Source: WHSW01 sp963705955 (GTDB taxonomy: Bacteria > Actinomycetota > Thermoleophilia > Solirubrobacterales > 70-9). Taken from it: a stretch of 64,000 nt of DNA. Positions 8,509-17,327 of the stretch are shown here, piece after piece. The stretch lies in contig CAVPLH010000010.1 of NCBI GenBank assembly GCA_963705955.1, positions 372,001-436,000 of the forward strand, given 5' to 3'. Both the position numbers and the translations under genes were made by a program. Position 1 is the first letter of the stretch. Each line of letters starts with the position of its first letter. The notes beneath the pieces were generated by a model. The model ran no database searches. It had not been told where the DNA came from and saw nothing but the letters and a program-made list of their open reading frames with translations.

Positions 8509-8919
8509 ATGTCGCAGGAGAACGTCGAGACCGTCCAACGCGCCGTCGAGGCGTGGAATTCCGATGATCTGGACGCCTTTTTGGCCGAGCTCGATGCCGA
8601 CGTCGAGTGGCACCCTGCGATCGAGCCGGGCCTTGAGGGAAAGGCAACTACCTACCGAGGTCATGACGGCGCGCGAACGGTTTGGAGGGAGGACCGCGGC
8701 GAGGGGTGGGAGCGCCTCACCAATCGGCCTCAGGAGTTCCGCGACCTCGGCGAGTCGGTCCTCGCGCTCGGTCACATGGACTTGACCGCACGGACGACCG
8801 GCATCGAGTTCAGTCAGGAACTCGGAGAGGTCTTTGACCTTCGAGCGGGGAAGATTCTCCGCATCCGCGATTTTCTGACTCATGCGGAGGCCCTCGACGC
8901 CGCTGGGCTGTCGGAGTAA
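8509..8919 (+). CDS. SnoaL-like (NTF2-fold) protein
   Basis: A 136-residue protein: MSQENVETVQRAVEAWNSDD opening helix, DADVEWHPA, a TYRGHDGARTVW turn, and the LRAGKILRIRDFLTHAEALDAAGLSE ending found in its paralogs. It is about 50 percent like the protein encoded at 9596-10003 by eye. Function is unknown; members of this expanded group probably bind small hydrophobic molecules. The upstream in-frame codons are unlike the family, so the internal ATG is preferred. There is no upstream ribosome site; a GATACT box is 9 nt away. Confidence 0.88.
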   Translation: MSQENVETVQRAVEAWNSDDLDAFLAELDADVEWHPAIEPGLEGKATTYRGHDGARTVWREDRGEGWERLTNRPQEFRDLGESVLALGHMDLTARTTGIEFSQELGEVFDLRAGKILRIRDFLTHAEALDAAGLSE

Positions 8920-9071
8920 CGCAGAAGTACTGCTTTGGACGGCTGGATTCAAACCACCATGGAAAGCAGTACCTACCTCTGACCCCCGGCGCGCCGCCGG
9001 GAAGGACCTGGCACCGCGGCGCTTGACGCATCAGATCGGCGCCCCAGCCAGGGCACCGTAGGATTGCGACC

Positions 9072-9473
9072 GTGCCGTTCACGCTCACAAACCTCAAGGA
9101 GGACCTGGAGGACGTCGGGTCCAGGTTCGACGGCGCGCCGGACCTGGAGTTCCGCTTGGCGACCGATGCGCTCGAGCTCGAGCAATCCGGCCTGGGCTAC
9201 CAGCGCCTCCCGCCCGGCTATCGCTTTCCGTACGGCCACACGCACAAGACGCAGGAGGAGGTCTACGTGGTCCTGCGCGGGAGCGGGCGGATGAAGCTCG
9301 ACGACGAGATCGTCGACCTCAAGGAGTGGGACGCGGTGCGCGTCCCGCCCGGTACGTGGAGAGGCTACGAGGCCGGGCCCGAGGGCCTCGAGATCATCGT
9401 CATCGGCGCTCCCAACCTCGGCGAGGCTCGGCGCGAAGACGTCGAGGGCCGGCGCGACTGGTGGGCTGACTAG
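9072..9473 (+). CDS. cupin domain protein
   Basis: A 133-residue single-domain cupin starting at GTG. The first cupin motif is PYGHTHKTQEEVYVVLRGSGRMKLD, with His-X-His and Glu as likely metal ligands; the second is WDAVRVPPGTWRGYEAG, where the usual His is replaced by Arg. The fold holds a metal in a beta-barrel and serves isomerases, dioxygenases and non-catalytic sensors. The stop overlaps, on the other strand, the end of a truncated SnoaL-like fragment. Confidence 0.85.
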   Translation: MPFTLTNLKEDLEDVGSRFDGAPDLEFRLATDALELEQSGLGYQRLPPGYRFPYGHTHKTQEEVYVVLRGSGRMKLDDEIVDLKEWDAVRVPPGTWRGYEAGPEGLEIIVIGAPNLGEARREDVEGRRDWWAD

Positions 9474-9593
9474 CGCCAGGTAGCTGAACATGAAGCGGGG
9501 GGAGGTAACTCACTCAGCCGAGGGACATCAATGTCTCGGCTGTTGATCGCCTCAACCCCGCGTTTGAACGCCTCGACGTTCTCCTGCGACATC
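9470..9593 (-). pseudogene. truncated SnoaL-like gene fragment
   Basis: Directly after the stop of the intact SnoaL-like gene at 9596 the minus strand reads ATG with the codons for MSQENVEAFKRGVEAINSRD, a perfect family N-terminus, then loses similarity within about five residues and stops at 9470. Only about 23 residues are recognisable. It looks like a tandem gene duplicate that lost most of its body, perhaps when the cupin gene region arrived next to it. Confidence 0.7.
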
Positions 9594-9595
9594 GC

Positions 9596-10003
9596 CTACT
9601 CCGACAGCCCGGCGGCTGCGAGGGCTTCCTGAGGGTCGAGATACTCGCGGACCCGAATCACCTTGCCGCTCTTGAACTCCACGATCCAAGCGATTGCCGA
9701 TTCGGTGATCGCGCCGCTCTCCTTGCCGCGCGCCCGGAGGTGACCGATGGCGATGACTCGCTCGCCGAGGTCCCGGACCTCCGATTGCTCTGCCTGGATT
9801 TCAGAGAAAGCTTCTTCCCCGTCTCGGACTCCCTCGCGGACGCCCTGGTGCCCCCGGTATACGGTGGCTCTCCCGCCGAGCTGAACCTGCAACCAGGGGT
9901 ACCACTCGATCTCGGGGTGGAGTTCGTCGAGCATCGCTCCCACGTCGCGGCGGTTGTAGGCGTCCGACACGCGCCGAACGATCTCGACGTTCTCCTGCGA
10001 CAT
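9596..10003 (-). CDS. SnoaL-like (NTF2-fold) protein
   Basis: A 135-residue member of the MSQENVE group: MSQENVEIVRRVSDAYNRRD, HPEIEWYPW, VYRGHQGVREGVRD, and the ending GKVIRVREYLDPQEALAAAGLSE shared with the protein at 8509. Substrate unknown. No ribosome site is visible; a GATACT box lies 9 nt before the ATG. It is divergent from the rocD gene, with a 249-bp gap. A fragment of another copy follows its stop by only two bases. Confidence 0.88.
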   Translation of the reverse strand: MSQENVEIVRRVSDAYNRRDVGAMLDELHPEIEWYPWLQVQLGGRATVYRGHQGVREGVRDGEEAFSEIQAEQSEVRDLGERVIAIGHLRARGKESGAITESAIAWIVEFKSGKVIRVREYLDPQEALAAAGLSE

Positions 10004-10012
10004 CGCCTACGC

Positions 10013-10018
10013 AGTATC
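10013..10018 (-). promoter_or_regulatory. GATACT box of a SnoaL-like gene
   Basis: GCGAGATACTGC on the minus strand, 9 nt before the ATG at 10003. Third instance with identical spacing. Confidence 0.35.
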
Positions 10019-10252
10019 TCGCTGGGCGGACCCGGCGGTTGCGCGGCGCGGTTCGCTCGGGTCGAGACGATCGAGGTGGGGACCGTTCACCGCAATTCGA
10101 GCACCGATTTGCCATGCCCAGGCGATGCTGATGTTGGCCGCCTGGATTCGACGGGGCGCGGGACCGGACCGAGCGGTATTGACCTGGGCGCGTTCAGCGA
10201 AGATGCTGGCGGACCAGATGGAGAGGTATGCATCGCGGAGACGATTCGTAGC

Positions 10253-11458
10253 ATGAGCCAGGTCGCGGATCCGACGCGTCTCGAGGACGAGTACGGAGTC
10301 CGCAACTACGACCCTCTGCCGGTGGTCATCAGCCGCGGCGAAGGCTCCTGGGTCGAGGACATCGACGGTCGTCGCTACTTCGACGCCTTGTCCGCCTACT
10401 CGGCGCTCAACTTCGGTCACCGGCATCCGCGGCTGGTGGCGGCAGCGCGACAGCAGCTCGACCGGCTCACGCTCACGAGCCGGGCCTTCCGCAATGACCA
10501 ACTCGGAGAGTTCTGTTGGCGTCTCGCCGATGCGTGCTCGAAGCAACGAGTCCTGCCGATGAACACCGGGGCCGAGGCGGTCGAAACGGCGATCAAGGCG
10601 GCTCGCAAATGGGGGTACGAGGTCAAGGGCGTCAGGCCCGGTCGGGCGAAGATCGTCGTCTGTCAGGGGAACTTTCACGGTCGTACGACGACGATCGTCT
10701 CCTTCTCCGACGACGCGGGGGCCCGGTCGAACTTCGGGCCCTACACACCCGGCTTCGAGACCATCCCGTATGGGAGCCTCGCGGCGCTCGAGGAGGCGCT
10801 CGACGACGATACGGTGGCGTTTCTCGTCGAACCGATCCAGGGTGAGGCCGGGGTGGTCATTCCGCCCGCCGGTTATCTCCGCGGAGCCCGAGAGCTCTGC
10901 AGGCGCGCGAACGTCCTCATGGTCGCCGACGAGATTCAGTCCGGGCTCGGCCGTACGGGGCGCATGTTCGCGTGTGATCACGAGCAAGTCACCCCCGACC
11001 TGCTGCTCCTCGGCAAGGCGCTCGGCGGCGGGATCGTCCCGATGTCGGCGGTCGTCGGCGCCGACGAGGTCCTCGGGCTGTTCAGGCCGGGGCAGCACGG
11101 CAGCACGTTTGGCGGCAACCCGCTCGCCTGCGCCGTCGCGCTCGAGGTTCTCGATCTGTTGGCCGACGGGTCACTGGCGCAGGACGCGACAGACCTCGGC
11201 TCGCGATTTCTTCACTCCGTTCAGGCGGCGTCCCACCGAAGCGTCGCTCGGATTCGCCAGCGGGGGCTGTGGATCGGAGTTGACCTCGAGAACGGCTCCG
11301 TCACCGCGAGGAGCGCCTGCGAGCGGCTGCTGGCGGTCGGAGTCCTGGCCAAGGAGACGCAGCAGCGCACGATCCGGTTCGCCCCCCCACTGACGACGAG
11401 CCGTGAAGAGCTCGATTGGCTGCTAGAGCGGGTGAATCGACTGCTCGCCGAGTTCTGA
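10253..11458 (+). CDS. rocD: ornithine aminotransferase
   Basis: A 401-residue class III aminotransferase. It moves the delta-amino group of ornithine to 2-oxoglutarate, giving glutamate semialdehyde, for arginine breakdown or proline synthesis. Landmarks: YGVRNYDPLPVV and FDALSAYSALNFGHRHP (typical of ornithine aminotransferase), MNTGAEAVETAIKAAR (phosphate and ring contacts), GNFHGRTTTIVSFS, PIQGEAGVVIPP, DEIQSGLGRTG (PLP Asp) and LLLGKALGGGIVPMSAV with the Schiff-base Lys about 255. The start at ATG 10253 aligns with the usual N-terminus and length; the frame is open far upstream but that part is not family-like. No other arginine genes are adjacent. Confidence 0.92.
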   Translation: MSQVADPTRLEDEYGVRNYDPLPVVISRGEGSWVEDIDGRRYFDALSAYSALNFGHRHPRLVAAARQQLDRLTLTSRAFRNDQLGEFCWRLADACSKQRVLPMNTGAEAVETAIKAARKWGYEVKGVRPGRAKIVVCQGNFHGRTTTIVSFSDDAGARSNFGPYTPGFETIPYGSLAALEEALDDDTVAFLVEPIQGEAGVVIPPAGYLRGARELCRRANVLMVADEIQSGLGRTGRMFACDHEQVTPDLLLLGKALGGGIVPMSAVVGADEVLGLFRPGQHGSTFGGNPLACAVALEVLDLLADGSLAQDATDLGSRFLHSVQAASHRSVARIRQRGLWIGVDLENGSVTARSACERLLAVGVLAKETQQRTIRFAPPLTTSREELDWLLERVNRLLAEF

Positions 11459-11579
11459 AGCAAGACGTGGTGCGACGCATGGCTTCGGTGTCCGTGCGGC
11501 GAGGAAGCCCGGCGCCGACCGATGAGTTTTCGCGCTCCCGTCGGTCGACATCAGAGGAGCTTCCAGAAAGGACACGACG

Positions 11580-12473
11580 ATGACCGACGCGAAGACCGTG
11601 ACCGAGCCGAGGACCCGCACCCTGGAGGTGCCGGGCGCCACCCTCACCTACGACATACGAGAGGCGAACGCCGCGAGCGATGCGCCGGTCCTGATGATGA
11701 TCGGCTCGCCGATGGGCGCAGGCGGGTTCACGACGCTGGCCGAGTATTTCCAGGATCGAACGGTCGTCACGTACGACCCGCGCGGGGTGGGGCGCAGCGA
11801 GAAGACAGACGGCGCCGAGCAGTCGACGCCGGAGGAGCACGCGGATGACCTGCACCGGCTGATCGCAGCCCTTGGCGGGAGGCCGGTGGACATCTTCGCC
11901 AGCAGCGGTGGGGCCGTGAACGGGCTCGTCCTGGTCGCCGAGCACCCGGAGCAGGTGCGCACGCTCGTCGCCCACGAGCCACCGTCCGCGCAGGTCTTGC
12001 CGGACCGCGAGCAGGCCTTGGCCGCCGCCGTGGACATCCACGAGACCTACGAGCGCGACGGCATCGGACCGGCGATGGCCAAGTTCATCGCCCTTACGAG
12101 CCTGAAGGGACCGATCCCGGACGATTTCGCCGGCGGGCCCGCACCCGATCCGGCCGATTTCGGGCTTCCCACGGACGACGACGGCACCCGAAACGATCCG
12201 TTGGTTGGTCAGAACATCGTCACGGGCACGCACCACGAGCACGACTTCGACGCGCTGCGAGCTGCGCCGACGCGCATCGTCATCGGGGCCGGCGCCGAGT
12301 CGGAGGGCGTGCTGACCTACCGCGCGGCGCTTGCCGTCGCGGAACGACTTGGGCGGGAAGCGGTCATCTTCCCCAGCCACCACGCCGGCTTCCTCGGCGG
12401 CGAGTTCGGCACGCAGGGCGATCCCGACGCGTTCGCCGCCACCCTGCGTGAGGTCCTCGCCGAGGACGACTGA
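11580..12473 (+). CDS. alpha/beta hydrolase
   Basis: A 297-residue alpha/beta hydrolase. VLMMIGSPMGAGGF is the oxyanion strand-loop, VTYDPRGVGRSEKTDG is the conserved segment after strand 4, FASSGGAVNGL is the nucleophile elbow (Ser about 103), and PSHHAGFLGGEFG carries the likely catalytic His near the C-terminus. The acid is not certain. The ATG follows a good AGAAAGGACA ribosome site. Similar actinobacterial proteins are annotated only as hydrolases; no partner gene nearby suggests a substrate. Confidence 0.87.
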   Translation: MTDAKTVTEPRTRTLEVPGATLTYDIREANAASDAPVLMMIGSPMGAGGFTTLAEYFQDRTVVTYDPRGVGRSEKTDGAEQSTPEEHADDLHRLIAALGGRPVDIFASSGGAVNGLVLVAEHPEQVRTLVAHEPPSAQVLPDREQALAAAVDIHETYERDGIGPAMAKFIALTSLKGPIPDDFAGGPAPDPADFGLPTDDDGTRNDPLVGQNIVTGTHHEHDFDALRAAPTRIVIGAGAESEGVLTYRAALAVAERLGREAVIFPSHHAGFLGGEFGTQGDPDAFAATLREVLAEDD

Positions 12474-12502
12474 CGCTCGGCCCCGCTCCGAGGATGGGCT
12501 CA

Positions 12503-13696
12503 TCAACCGGTGGTCGCGGGCTCGATCCCACCCCCGGGCCCGTCCGCCTTCCGGCAGATGACGAGCGCCTCGATGTAGTCCCAGCGGTAGCGGTCGGGCG
12601 CAGCCGCGACGCGCTCTTCGAGCGCTTCGAGGAAGTCGGCGAGCAGCCCGGGGGCGCGGTCCTCGCCCTCGCGCGCGAACGCGCGCAGGAGGAGCGGCTC
12701 GCCCCATGCGGTCACGCTCCGCACGTAGCGCCGCGCGAACACGGCGGGATCGTCGTGCCAGTACGGATTGTCGAGACGGAAGAGCTCGGCGCTCTCGAGC
12801 TCCAGGCCCGCGACCCGCCCGCCGCCCGCCTCGAAGGGGCTCCGGATCTCGTCGAGCGTCCGCATCCACACCGGAACGACGATCGCGGCGACGGTGCCGG
12901 CGCCGATGCGCCCCGCGCGGCACCAGTCGGCGAGCACCCGGTTCATGTCCGCGATGATCTCCACGTATAGCCCGGTCCTCTCGGGGCACGGATCGGGCGA
13001 GGCCGGGAGCGCGGCGATGAACCGGCCGCCGGGCGCGAGCTCCGTGGCGCGCATCTCGAGCAGCCGCTCCCACTGCCGCGCCGCTGCGACACGCCAGGCT
13101 CGCCGCTCGGCCTCGTCCGTGTGATCCGGGTAGCCCGGGAAGACCGACCCGGTCGAGGCCAGGCCGGCCGCGTCGGCGACCCAGTGCATCGCCGTCCCGG
13201 TGACCGCGACGTGCACGCTGCCCGACGGCAGGCAGGGCGCCAGCTGGAGGGGGATGCCCGCCATGCTGATCACCACGGCGGGGGCCGGGCTCTGGGCGAC
13301 CGCCCGGCGGCACGCCTCGCCGTGGGCCTCCGGCGAGGCGTAGTGGGCCCCGGTGCCGGAATCGGCGACCCCCGGGCCGGCGTCGCCGGGCGCGGGGATG
13401 ACGACGACCCAGGGCCCGTCCGCCGCCCCGTCTAAGGCGTGTCGCAGGTGGTCGGCGGCGACCCCCCACGCGTTCGTCGGCAGATCGACGAGCGCGTAGA
13501 TCAGCGGCCGGCCGGCGCGCTCGTCCGCGAGACGGCGGATCAGGCCGTGGGAGTTGACCCCGTCGGCGGCGCCGAGATCGGCAACGCGGAGCACCGGCTG
13601 ATCCGCAAACAGACGCGCGGCGGCCAGCGCGGCCGGGCCGGTCGCCTCGAACGCGGCGCGCTGCGAGAGCGCGTGCCGCGCGTAATCGTCCGCCAT
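12503..13696 (-). CDS. SAM-dependent methyltransferase, SABATH-like
   Basis: A 397-residue protein resembling the SABATH (salicylate/benzoate carboxyl methyltransferase) family. The SAM site is VLRVADLGAADGVNS, followed by YALVDLPTNAWG. The family's mid-region appears as SVHVAVTGTAMHWVAD, in place of plant SYSLMWLS, and the capping segment as RSPFEAGGGRVAGLELES. Such enzymes methylate carboxyl groups of small acids. ATG 13696 gives the usual N-terminus MADDYARHALSQ; the frame is open to a TTG at 13804 but that part is not family-like. The identification is at fold and family-feature level; the acceptor is unknown. Confidence 0.7.
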   Translation of the reverse strand: MADDYARHALSQRAAFEATGPAALAAARLFADQPVLRVADLGAADGVNSHGLIRRLADERAGRPLIYALVDLPTNAWGVAADHLRHALDGAADGPWVVVIPAPGDAGPGVADSGTGAHYASPEAHGEACRRAVAQSPAPAVVISMAGIPLQLAPCLPSGSVHVAVTGTAMHWVADAAGLASTGSVFPGYPDHTDEAERRAWRVAAARQWERLLEMRATELAPGGRFIAALPASPDPCPERTGLYVEIIADMNRVLADWCRAGRIGAGTVAAIVVPVWMRTLDEIRSPFEAGGGRVAGLELESAELFRLDNPYWHDDPAVFARRYVRSVTAWGEPLLLRAFAREGEDRAPGLLADFLEALEERVAAAPDRYRWDYIEALVICRKADGPGGGIEPATTG

Positions 13697-13844
13697 GCTC
13701 GAGAGTTCGGGGCGATCTGACGGCGTGGCGACTCCTTCCCTCCGGCAGCGCCCGATCTCCGCGCTGCGATGACGATCTTCCCACGGAGTCGGCTCCCGCA
13801 CCAAGGCGGAGCCACCCGACGGCCGTGTTGGCTGAAACGGCAGC

Positions 13845-15306
13845 TCAGCCGGTCGTGGTGATGCGGTCGAAGATCGCGACGCTGAAAAAAGAGCCGACGT
13901 AGACGGAGGCGCCGTCCGGGCTCACCGTGACCGCGTTGGCGCCGACGAGGCCGGCCCCGACCCCGCATGCACCGCCGTTGCGGGTCTCCGAGACGCACCC
14001 GGCGAGCCCGGGTTTTTGATTCAGCCGACCGGTAGACGCGTTGCGGTCGAAGACCGCGACGCCTCCGCCGGTTCCCGAAAGCGAGGCGGACGAGGCGACG
14101 TAGACCGAGGCATCGTCGGGGCTGACGACGACAGAACCGGGGCCATCGAGTGCCCTTCCGTCCCGGCAGAGACCGCCGCTGCCTGTTTGTGAGACGCAGC
14201 CGGCGAGCCCGGGCTTCTGAATCAACCTGCCGGTCGACGGATCGCGATGAAAGATCGCGATCGCGTCGCCGAACAGCGAGGCGAGGTAGACAGAGGACCC
14301 GTCCGCACTGACCGTCACCGAGAGGGCTCCGTCGAGTTCCTTCCCGTCGGTGCAGTGGCCGCCGCTGCCGGTCTCCGAGACGCAACCGGCGGTCCCCGCC
14401 TTCTGGGTCAGCGTGCCGCTCTGCGGGTCGCGTTCGAAGACAGCAACGGCGTCGCCGTAGACCGACGCCACGTAGACCGAGGCACCGTCGGAGCTGACGG
14501 TGATCGAACGCGGTCCGACGAGCGCCTTCCCGTCGGCGCACAGGCCTCCGCTGCCGGTCTCCGAGATGCAGCCGGCGGTCCCGGGCTTCTGGGTGAGCGT
14601 GCCGCTTGTCGGGTTGCGGTTGAAGACCGCGACGGCGCCGCGGGGCGCGAAGTCGGCGAGATCGCCCGAGGCGACGTAGACGGAGGCCCCGTCCGGACTG
14701 ACCGCGACCGAAAAGGCGACGGCGAGCCCCTCGCCGTCGGTGCACAGCCCTCCGCTGCCGGTCTCCGAGACGCATCCGGCGGTCCCCGGCTTCTGGGTCA
14801 ATCCGCCTGTCAACTGGTTGCGGTTGAAGACTGCGACAGCATCGCTGGAGACCGAGGCGACGTAGACGGAGGCCCCGTCCGGACTGACTGCGACCGAAAA
14901 GGCGCCATTCAGCGCGCTGCCGTCGGCGCAAACGCCTCCGCTGCCCGTCTGGGAGACGCAGCCGGCGACCCCTGGCTTCTGGGTCACCGCCCCGGTCGCC
15001 GGGTCGCGGTCAAAGACAGTGACGGCGTCGCTGCCCGACGACGCGACGTAGACCGAGGCGCCGTCGGGGCTGACCGCGACCTCCGCGGGATTGGTTAGCG
15101 CGTTGGCCTCGACGCAGCCATCGAGTCCCTGATCCGCGACGCAGCCGGCGACTCTCGGCCTTCTGAGTCAGCTCCCCGGTGCTTGTCGCCTCCGCCGGCG
15201 CGGCGGCCAGGGCGACGAGGCAGACGACCAGCAGGCCGGCCAGCCGCGTGCGGCTCCGCTGCGAGGCGCCGTGCGTGCCCCCGCTCGTCGCCCCCGTTCC
15301 ACGCAC
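13845..15306 (-). CDS. secreted seven-repeat beta-propeller, frameshifted
   Basis: Starts at GTG 15306 with a signal peptide (hydrophobic core LAGLLVVCLVALAAAPAEA). It then has seven repeats of about 52 residues built on LTQKPGxAGCVSETGSGG, SVxVSPDGASVYVAS and DAVAVFxRNPxTG, as in beta-propeller lactonase-like proteins. Each repeat has two Cys, probably a disulfide, fitting an extracellular site. The first repeat is broken near 15150 by what reads as one extra base. Only when it is repaired are there seven blades, the number needed to close such a propeller, which argues for sequence error. Binding partner or enzymatic activity is unknown. Confidence 0.75.
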
Positions 15307-15351
15307 TGACCTACGTTAACCGACAACATCTCCGGCTGGAACGAGGACCAC

Positions 15352-16215
15352 GTGGCCGAGCGAACGATCGAGACGAATGGCATCGAGCTGTGCACGGAGG
15401 CGTTCGGCCGTCCGACCGACCCGGCGTTGCTCCTCGTCATGGGCGTTGGCGCGTCGATGCTCTGGTGGGAGGAGGGCTTTTGCCGGATGCTCGCCGAGAG
15501 CGGGCGGTTCGTGATCCGCTACGACCACCGCGACACCGGGCGATCGGTCACCTATGAGCCCGGCCACCCCGAATACACGGGCGCGGACCTGGTCGGCGAC
15601 GCCGCCGGCGTGCTCGACGCCTACGGCATCGCGGCGGCGCACGTCGTCGGCGTCTCGGCGGGCGGGGCGTTCGCGCAGCTCGTCGCGCTCAAATATGCGG
15701 ATCGCGTCCTCTCCCTGGTCCTGATCAGCACGTCTCCGGCGGTGCCCGGGGACCGCGAGCTCCCGTCACCGACCGCGGAGTTCACGCGGTTCGTGACCAC
15801 GGCGGAGGTGGACTGGTCGAACGCCGAATCGACGATCGAGTACCTGGTCGACTACTCACGCGTGCTCGCCGGAGGCCGGCGCCCGTTCGACGAGGCGGCC
15901 ACCCGGGAGCTCATCCGTCGCGACGTCGAGCGCGCGCGCAACTTCGCAGCCGCGCAGAACCACGACGCCCTCGCTGATGGCGAGCCGACGAACGAGCCTC
16001 TGTCCTCGATCACCGCGCCGACGTTGGTGATCCACGGCACGGCGGATCCGATGTTTCCGATCGAGCACGGCCTCGCGCTGGCCGAGGAGATCCCGACGGC
16101 AACCCTGGTGCGGCTGGAGGGAGCCGGTCACGGCGTCGATCGCGCCGACTGGGAGACGATCGTCGACGCGATCGTCGAGCTGACCGCAGGCGACCCGCCG
16201 GCCAGCGGACGATGA
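15352..16215 (+). CDS. alpha/beta hydrolase, methylesterase-like
   Basis: A 287-residue alpha/beta hydrolase starting at GTG 15352, divergent from the propeller gene with only 45 bp between the starts. Features: LLLVMGVGASMLWWEE (oxyanion loop), IRYDHRDTGRSVTYEPG, GVSAGGAFAQLVAL (Ser about 101), VIHGTADPMFP (Asp) and LEGAGHGVDRADW (His). The DHRDTGRS and GMG-type loops are like aclacinomycin methylesterase RdmC and related hydrolases. Substrate unknown. Confidence 0.87.
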   Translation: MAERTIETNGIELCTEAFGRPTDPALLLVMGVGASMLWWEEGFCRMLAESGRFVIRYDHRDTGRSVTYEPGHPEYTGADLVGDAAGVLDAYGIAAAHVVGVSAGGAFAQLVALKYADRVLSLVLISTSPAVPGDRELPSPTAEFTRFVTTAEVDWSNAESTIEYLVDYSRVLAGGRRPFDEAATRELIRRDVERARNFAAAQNHDALADGEPTNEPLSSITAPTLVIHGTADPMFPIEHGLALAEEIPTATLVRLEGAGHGVDRADWETIVDAIVELTAGDPPASGR

Positions 16216-16670
16216 CCCGCCCGCGGCTTCGACGCGAACTTCGATTCGGTCCTGATCGGTGCCGGCGCGCCTACGAGCTGTGGGCCAACGCCGCGCGCCG
16301 GGGCGACGGCCGCCTCACCGACTCGGAGGTTCCGGCTCGCGCTCCTCCGCTGCTCTCTGCGCCGCCTGCTGTCGGCTGCCGCGTCGCGGCCAGGTTCGGT
16401 GCAGCGTGTCAATGCAGTCGACGAAGATATGCACGATCAGGTTGGGGCGTCCGCGACCTGGCGGGCCCTGCGGGTTGAAGCGATCCGGCATTCAGTTCAG
16501 CTCCGCCCTCGAGCCTACAGTCGCCCGCGCCGTGACCTTGACACCCGGTCGCCACGTCGGATAGACACGCTCTCACCCAACTCGCGGAAGGCCCGCACCG
16601 CATGACCACCGTCCCACCCCGACGCCGCCGTCCTCGAGCAGATCCGCGCACTCGCGGGCGGCGTCTCTGG
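16216..16670 (+). other. 455-bp gap with no convincing gene
   Basis: Short open frames on both strands show no family features. A plus-strand stretch at about 16242-16275 could encode FDSVLIGAGAP, like the dinucleotide-binding start of flavin oxidoreductases, but the similarity ends at once. It may be a remnant of a decayed gene or chance. Confidence 0.3.
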
Positions 16671-17228
16671 ATGAGGAAGCTGATCTACTCGATGGGAGTG
16701 TCGCTGGACGGCTTCATCGCCGGCCCGCACGGGGAGATCGACTGGTCGGCACCCGACGAGGAGCTGCATCGGTTTCACAACCGGCAGGCGCGGGAGGTGG
16801 GCGCGCAGCTCTACGGGCGGCGGCTCTACGAGGTGATGCGGTACTGGGAGACCGCTGACGAGCGACCGTCGGCCCCGGCGCATGAGCTCGAGTTCGCCCG
16901 CATCTGGAAGGAGACGCCGAAGCTCGTCTTCTCGAAGACCCTCGAGCAGGTCGAGGGCAATGCGAGGCTGGTCGCAGACGACGCTGCCGAGGAGGTCGCG
17001 AGGCTGAAGGAACAGCCGGGACGGGACCTTGCCGTCGGCGGAGCCGGCCTGGCCGCGACCTTCATTGAGCAGGACCTGATCGACGAGTACCGGCTCTTCG
17101 TCAGCCCGGTCGTGCTCGGCGCGGGCACGCCCTATTTCCCGGCCCTGGACGAACGGATCAGCTTGGAGCTGGTCGAGACACAGACGTTTGGCTCTCGCGT
17201 CGTTTATGTGCGCTACCGGCGCGCGTAA
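16671..17228 (+). CDS. dihydrofolate reductase family protein (RibD C-terminal fold)
   Basis: A 185-residue protein of the RibD-C/DHFR-like family: MRKLIYSMGVSLDGFIAGPHGEIDW is the NADPH-side strand and loop, QLYGRRLYEVMRYWE the next conserved block, KLVFSKTLEQVEGNARLV follows, and DLAVGGAGLAATFIEQDLIDEY is the Gly-rich nucleotide site, ending SPVVLGAGTPYFP. Many actinobacteria have several such stand-alone proteins; they are probably NADPH reductases of unknown substrate. ATG 16671 is chosen because upstream codons are Arg/Pro-rich and unlike the family. Confidence 0.87.
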   Translation: MRKLIYSMGVSLDGFIAGPHGEIDWSAPDEELHRFHNRQAREVGAQLYGRRLYEVMRYWETADERPSAPAHELEFARIWKETPKLVFSKTLEQVEGNARLVADDAAEEVARLKEQPGRDLAVGGAGLAATFIEQDLIDEYRLFVSPVVLGAGTPYFPALDERISLELVETQTFGSRVVYVRYRRA

Positions 17229-17327
17229 GCCTCCCGCCGTACAGACGTCGGCGCCTCCGACTAGCGTCAGCCGATCGGGGTATTCAAAGTGTGGGAAGGG
17301 GCAAAGCGAATATCCGGGAGGTGTGCG

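Noticed and set aside
9072..9473. Reading the cupin and SnoaL-like genes as a polyketide-tailoring cluster
   Set aside because: Both folds are found in such clusters, but no polyketide synthase or other tailoring enzyme is near; the genes are spread on both strands.
11301..13784. An 827-codon minus-strand open frame spanning rocD end, hydrolase and methyltransferase genes
   Set aside because: Crosses three real genes in the wrong frame; Arg-rich, no family features.
16242..16275. Possible oxidoreductase start FDSVLIGAGAP
   Set aside because: Only about 11 residues look like a dinucleotide fold; no continuation in any frame that I can defend.
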